DNA of 64,000 bases from Lithospermum erythrorhizon (Eukaryota; Streptophyta; Magnoliopsida; Boraginales; Boraginaceae). Of the stretch, positions 58,212 to 64,000 are shown piece after piece. The stretch covers positions 34,675 through 98,674 of the forward strand of contig JADFUC010000260.1 in the NCBI GenBank assembly GCA_019722365.1, in the 5' to 3' direction. Under the pieces are notes generated by a model. It was not told the origin of the DNA. It searched no databases and was given only the letters and a program-made list of their open reading frames with translations. Both the position numbers and the translations under genes were made by a program. Numbering within the stretch: position 1 is the first letter of the stretch; every line of letters starts with the position of its first letter.

Positions 58212-60271
58212 AAAGTGGCCTGTAGCCTACCCAAGTTTGATGTATTTTATCTAGTTTGGATTAAGTGCTGGCCGACATAGTTGTTAGTTAATTTGATTAT
58301 TTTATGATTTATATTCAATTGATGAATATAAGGGCTATGAAAATCAACCCATTTTATATGTGTATATCACACAGCTGAAATTATAATTTCAATGTATTGA
58401 TTTTGATTATTTACGTTTATTTAATTATTTCATGAATGAAAGGGATTAAAAATTGATTAGTTTGCATTTTTAATTTGAGGTGTAATCATTGTTTATTTTA
58501 TGTAGAGGGCTAAAAATTTCAGAAATTATGAAATTAAATCTGTGTGTTCATGACCTTGAGGTTCATCCCACATTTTTTCCAGAATATTTTGAATTTTTTA
58601 AGTACTCCAAAAAATTTGTTGAATTTTTGTAAAGTTTTGGGTTTAATCGAAAAACTAGAGTGTTTTTGATGAAATTCCAATTAGACATGTTCAATAATGA
58701 TATTTTTTATGTTCATGCCGAATCCCATAATTTTTGAATTTTTTAGAGCCTCCAAATCGATTTTACAAAAGTTGCAATTAATCCGAAAAACTAAAATCAA
58801 ACTAATTACTAAAATCGCCAGCCGAACTCGCGACCTCGCATAAAGGCCCGTGCCGGAATAGCACGCCCGCCACTGACGTAGCTCACCGCCGCATTATAAG
58901 TACCGGGCGTCCATGTCGACTGTGGGGTGGCCGAGGCCGGTTGTTTTGGCTGCCAAGTTCGTCAGTTCATTTTAGAAAAATCCAAATGTATTTTTATGTA
59001 ATTATTTTTGGTTTTAAAATTTTGGTAATTATTAATTTCGGTTTTAAATGTTAAATCATAAATTTTTTCATTAAGATGATTGGAATATATATCTTGAATG
59101 GAATTAAATTTGATTTATTTTCCTTTCATAATTATTTTCATTAATTGATAATTTTTGAAAATATTTTCATGGTAACTTTTAAATTTTGAATTTTGGAGTT
59201 AATTACTTGTAAGTAATTATTTCATGATTTAAGAGGTTGGTAATTATTGTAATAATTATCATTAATCATGTGTGAATATATTTAAATTTAAAATTTATAT
59301 TAATTGATAATTAATTGTAAAATAATGGGTAATTAATTAGTCAATTATGAACACATTTATTTTCATTTCATTTAATATATATGACATTAAGTGCATTTAT
59401 TTGTTTTAATGTTTTGCCCATATATATTGTTATGGAATGGAATGGAGGTGTATTGATATGACCTTAATGCTTCCCAGGCTCATACGCATCAGACATTTAA
59501 ATGACTCACAGTCATATTATTTTATTTAATTTTCTTGTTTCTCCTACAAGCTTGCATGCTGTCTAAGTTAGGATTAGTGTATTTGAATTGTAATTCAAGA
59601 CGGAGCTTGGTGGAGATTCCATAAGCCAGAAGACAAGAAATTGTAATATCACCAAATGTTAGTTTTCAAATTTGGAAAATGTAATAGGCCTAGGCCATAT
59701 CATTTGAATGTGCATTACTTGTTTTATTTTTTCATGTTGTACATATGCTTGATTATACAATTTCATGGTAAAAATAAAAGCAAAGTAATAATAATTCACC
59801 ATTTAAAATTTAAGCAACGTATCAAGCCAATTTTAAAGTCGCTAAATCGTGATTGCATCTATCCGGCACAATCGTGACGGTAGGTGTTGGCGCTTTACCC
59901 TTTGATATGACAATGGATCATGTTGAAGTGATTTCCACTAACGCCAGGGCTTTCGATGATCACTCCAAGTAATTATTTGGTTTAATCGTATGCTTAACCT
60001 GCTTGTTTCGGAGATATAAAAGCTCCGTAGCATCTTGAATAGTATAATGACACAAGAGCGTAGTTTTTACATAATTGGTTGATAACCTACTATTATACTG
60101 GATTCAAAATGTATGCAGTGTTGCCGTTTGAATTTAAGTATAATAGGTCTTGATACTAATATATTTCGTGAGATTTGAAGTATTAGTATTTACTTTACAA
60201 TTTATTTGTAAGTGTTTAGCATGATAGTTTATTGATTCTGTTGTCTTTATTTACTCTATTCTTGCACTATA

Positions 60272-61080
60272 ATGGCTACCACTACTACTACTCCTAGAAA
60301 CTCGCTCGCCTCAAAGACTTGAAAAGTGCAAGTCGAATAACTCGAATTTTGACGAAATGGTCTCAAACTTGAGAATCATTCTCAAGAAAGAGAGAACTAA
60401 ATACGTGTTGAACAATAAGGTTCCTATTTAAACCTAATGATACTCCCCATCGGGAGAAGAGATCCTGGCCAAAATAAGTCCGATGCTATGGATGTCCAAT
60501 GTCCTTACGTTTGCCAATACGGAACCTCGCTCCAAATTCAATATGAAAAGGTGGCAGATATGACATACCGACAACTTGAGGAATTATTCAAAGGGAAGCC
60601 AGAAACGAGATATGACATGGTCTGTGGTTTCGTGACGCTAGTCGGGAACGACAGCCGCAAGCCCTCATATCACTAAACGATTTGCTCGTCGAACGATTCA
60701 ACGCCCGGCACCATCAGTTCTCAAGAACCGGTTGTGGATCTCATCCTCAAGTCTCTTCTGCATAAAATCTTCAGCTTTGTCATGAACATCAATATGCAAT
60801 AAGTTTCGAGTTGTTCTAAACGAATCAGAGTGCAAGATGATCACGAACGCCGGTATTTAATCGATAGCATTAAAATTTACTCCTTCTGTTTTGGTGGTCC
60901 AAAACAAGAAAAGAAGAAGTTTACCAAAGAAAGCCAAGGGTTCGAGTAATCCCAAAGCCGGGCCGGGATGGGAACACTAGAAGGATGACAAATGTTATTA
61001 TCAAGGGAACTTAGGTCACTGGAAGTCGAATTCGCTATGAAGTTCATGATGATAAGAATAATGGTCTCAATACTCACTCA
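60272..61080 (+). pseudogene. Element C gag remnant
   Basis: Gag packages the RNA of the element. Here the first ATG (60272) is followed by a stop after 17 codons. The conserved gag helices follow in another frame, and ORF 60437-60676 retains about 80 residues in one frame. The nucleocapsid zinc knuckle has lost its spacing (CYYQGNLGHW without the second Cys in place). Confidence 0.7.
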
Positions 61081-64000
61081 TCCTACGTATGTATGTTATT
61101 GAAGTTTTTATAACTTCTAATTTACTGCGGGTGTTAGACACGATCGTGGTTCTTATATTTGTCATAATACAGAACTCAAGTCAAGTGTAAGTCTCGAAAA
61201 GAGGGGAAACGGATCTACGCGCTGGGGAACTGCCAAGGTCATGGCCCTCGCAAAGAGGATCTATCGCTTAAATTCTGCCCACGGGCCTTGTTTTGAACTT
61301 ATCTCCGTTTTCTATGTACCGCAATTTGCGTGAATATTATTTCTATTTCGCTCGAATAATGATGGTTTTTCATTTTCTGGCCAGATCCCAACGAATTTAG
61401 ATCACCGTGAATGGGCAAGATTCGTACCGCCTCCCTTCAAAATGGTCTATCTGCTTTTAGACATGATTATTGAGTCGCATAATATAAACTTAAAACGAAT
61501 AAGCTTCAATGACTTAAACCAAACATACCTATGGCATTGCGATTAATATATTAATCTGTAATCCTAATCAAGAAACTCCAATTCAAGGGATACTTGAAGT
61601 GTTTTGATTACGAATCATACTAAGTGTGAATCTTGTCTTCTCGGGCAAATGACTAAAGCACTTCACTAGATTCAATGAAAAGGCAAATCGATTTATTGGG
61701 ATCATACATTGACCGATATATGTGGGCCAACGAATACATCTCGGCAAGCAGGAGGTTATAACTAGCTTCATTACATTTATCGATGATTACAAGAGATACG
61801 GTTGTGTGTATCTCGAGTTTATATTACAAACACGAGTCCTTTTGAGAAATTCAAGGAGTTCTAAAATGAAGTACAAAACCAATTGAACAAGAAAATAAAG
61901 ATTCGTCCGATAGAGGTGGGAGAAATATTTGAGTCACGAGTTCAATACTCATCTGTATACATTGCTTCACAACTCACTCAGCTAGGAATGCCACAACATA
62001 ATGGTTCCGGGAAAGGAGAAATCAACCTCTTCTTGATATGGTTCCGCCTATGATGAGCCTATTTGATCTACCGTTAATTATCGATATGCACTTCTAAGCG
62101 ATTAATTTACCTTAAACAGATGTCCAACAAAGTCAAGCAGAGAAAACTCCTACGAATCGGGTGGTTCGGGAAGATTTCGTTGGATTTCTCGTGATTTGGG
62201 CCGCGGCTTGCGTTGCGGATTAACAAAGGATAAACTTAATGCCTCAAATCTCGAGCAAATGCTATTTCATATGGTCCAAAGGAAAACAGCTTTGGTTAAT
62301 ACTTTACCCAACTACGTAGAATGTAATCTCTATCACAAGCATGTGTTGTTTCTTGAAAAGGAATATCCGTCCATGACTAGAAGTAACGGTGTTCATATCG
62401 ATGAAGCCTCAAGTCAATGTAAGTCAAGGCTGATGATCTAACGCAAGATTCGACGCACTCACAAGAATCGCACCTCTTCTCATGTAAGATCCGGGGCCTC
62501 GATCCACGTAGTCGCGAAGAACCAACCTGTGAGATCCAATGTAGATCGTCACGAACCAGAGCTGCTGGTATGGTGAAGCCTTCATCATTGAAAGTCAGAT
62601 GAGCCCACTTCTTATGTTAAGCAATAAATAGCAAGTGATGCCGACAAGCGGCAACAGCCACGAATCGAGATGGATTTATGTACCGTAACAAGGTTTTGTC
62701 CTGTTGATTTAACAAACGGGGTCTCGCCTCCTATTTAAGAAGAAACATGATAAAGACGGAAACGCCGATGCTTTCAAAGCAGACTTGTAGCGTAAAGGTT
62801 TCAAACAAGTTCACAAATAAGGGACTATGACGAAACTTACTCGCCAAAGGGCTATGCTTAAGTCCATCCGATAATCTTAGCTATTGTCGCATTTCATGAC
62901 TATGAAATATGGCAAACGGATGTAAAGACCGCTTCCCGAATGGAAATTTGTAGGAGAATGCGATATGGTACAACCTCCAAAGCTTTACATGTCCTAAAGG
63001 ACCTAAGTACGAAGTCAGAAAGGTTCATTTATGATCTTGGGCAGGCATCCTCAAGAAGTTGAATTCACGCTTTTGATTTAATCAATTAAAGATTTTGGTT
63101 TCATCAAGAACGAAGAAGAATCTTGTGTATACAAGAAGGTAAAGTTGAGAGTTACGTATCTATAGTCCCCGTATGTCACGACATACTCATCATTGGAAAT
63201 AACGCAGAGCATCAACTCGCATGCGATTGGCTGTGTAAATGATTCTCAACGGCGACTTAGGCAAAGCACAATATATACTGGAATAAAGATCCATCGAGAT
63301 CAGCGAAGACTAATTGGACTTTGTCGTGATACCTATGGGAATAAGGTACCGCAGTTGCTCAACATGAGTAATTCCAAAGAAGGGTAATCTCCTTACTTGC
63401 ATAATGGAATTAACTCAAGAGAGCAATAAATGGTCTCCAATTACTAGCGCCGAGATGAACAAAATAAAGGATGTATCTTACGCCTCGCTATAGATCCATC
63501 ATGTATGCTATGTTATGCACCGCACTCCACGTGTCTTATGCACCGAGTACCAGAGATACCAAGCTAATCCGGTGTGAAAGCCACTGATCATAGCTGGCGC
63601 ATCTCAAGTATCCGGTACAACTAAAGACGCATTTCGGGTATATGGCGTGAGATGATGAGTTAGTAGTCACCGTGTACAACGATGCGGGCCAAACCGATAG
63701 ACGAATTATCGCTCCCGCCCGTATGTATTTTGTCTCAACGCGGGAGTGATCTCGAGCCCAAGCGCAGTATCATTGAAGATACTGCAAATGGCCCGGCTCG
63801 CTAAACAAGTACGTCGACAGAAATTTGTGACCGAGCTTGGTGTAGTACCAGCATTGAGGACTATTGAGTTGCTTTGTGACACATCGGGGCGATAGCTCAA
63901 GCCAAGGAACCCCTTGTTAATATCACAAATCCAAAGACGCATCTAAAGTATCACCTAATTAGATATTCTAGCAATACGTAACTGAACGAAGTACACTGAT

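Larger units (their letters stand above)
57394..64000 (+). mobile_element. Angela/Tork-like copia element C, 5' part
   Basis: LTR to 58211, then a 2-kb leader shared with element D to about 60.25 kb. Gag starts at 60272 (MATTTTTPRNS...). It keeps NLRIILKKERTKYVL near 60370 and LQIQYEKVADMTYRQLEELF in ORF 60437-60676. A damaged zinc knuckle (DDKCYYQGNLGHW) lies near 60990. Pre-integrase CESCLLGQMTKA lies near 61625. The integrase SDRGG word is near 61905. RT retains VHPIILAIVAFHDYEIWQTD near 62870 and VKT, a damaged active site (DILIIGN) near 63185, and SADEMNKIKDVSYASL then SIMYAMLCTA near 63450-63510. The RNase H region and 3' LTR run off the right edge. The element is decayed but is the only gag-pol-bearing member of the family in this window. 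Confidence 0.85.

Overview
The window is nuclear DNA of a flowering plant, most likely a eudicot. It has spliced genes with GT-AG introns, a nuclear-type tRNA-Asn, Ty1/copia and Ty3/gypsy LTR retrotransposons, MITEs, and AT-rich intergenic DNA. Only one locus looks like an intact gene neighbourhood: a convergent pair of COBRA-family genes at 24.1-29.8 kb. Each has six exons, and three of the internal exons are identical in length between the two genes. The plus-strand gene is COBRA/COBL1-like (449 aa, with signal peptide and C-terminal GPI tail). The minus-strand gene is COBL4/IRX6-like (407 aa) and appears to lack the usual C-terminal GPI-attachment segment. Both families act at the outer plasma membrane and cell wall in cellulose organisation: COB in expanding cells, COBL4 in secondary walls.

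Layout. 0-1.2 kb: minus-strand copia remnant (gag to protease). 1.2-7.8 kb: AT-rich DNA without genes, with an unusual composite satellite at 3.1-6.2 kb. 7.8-19.6 kb: a large copia-type element of the Angela/Tork kind with no recognisable gag-pol. Its 3' LTR is split by a gypsy-type LTR, which is itself split by an inverted copy of the same LTR. 20.8-23.4 kb: two more LTRs of the Angela-like family. 24.1-29.8 kb: COB and COBL4. 30.1-31.0 kb: a Mutator-like foldback MITE with a perfect 9-bp target duplication, just upstream of COBL4.

31-49 kb is a gene-fragment graveyard. It holds intron-bearing pieces of NAD-glutamate dehydrogenase, COBL4 (a recent 0.5-kb copy), a UGT83-like glycosyltransferase, an LCAT3-like phospholipase/acyltransferase, and a CCCH-zinc-finger/RRM protein resembling the tRNA (uracil-5-)-methyltransferase homolog A. 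A tRNA-Asn gene, several short LTRs and a decayed 6.2-kb copia element (39.4-45.6 kb) are interspersed. 50.0-54.9 kb: another decayed copia element, inserted beside or within an inverted Angela-like LTR (to 55.4 kb). 57.4-64 kb: the 5' two-thirds or more of an Angela-like copia element with degraded gag-pol, running off the window.

One global property matters for interpretation. The COBRA exons are clean, whereas repeats carry many short indels and unexpected CG-containing changes even at conserved sites (primer-binding sites, LTR termini, tRNA arms). This is not the TG/CA decay expected of methylated repeats, so unpolished consensus error is a real possibility. I found no evidence of a novel defence, CRISPR-like or biosynthetic system. 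The most interesting material is the nested inverted LTR structure, the multi-gene fragment collection with a possible chimeric gene, and the apparent loss of the GPI signal in COBL4.
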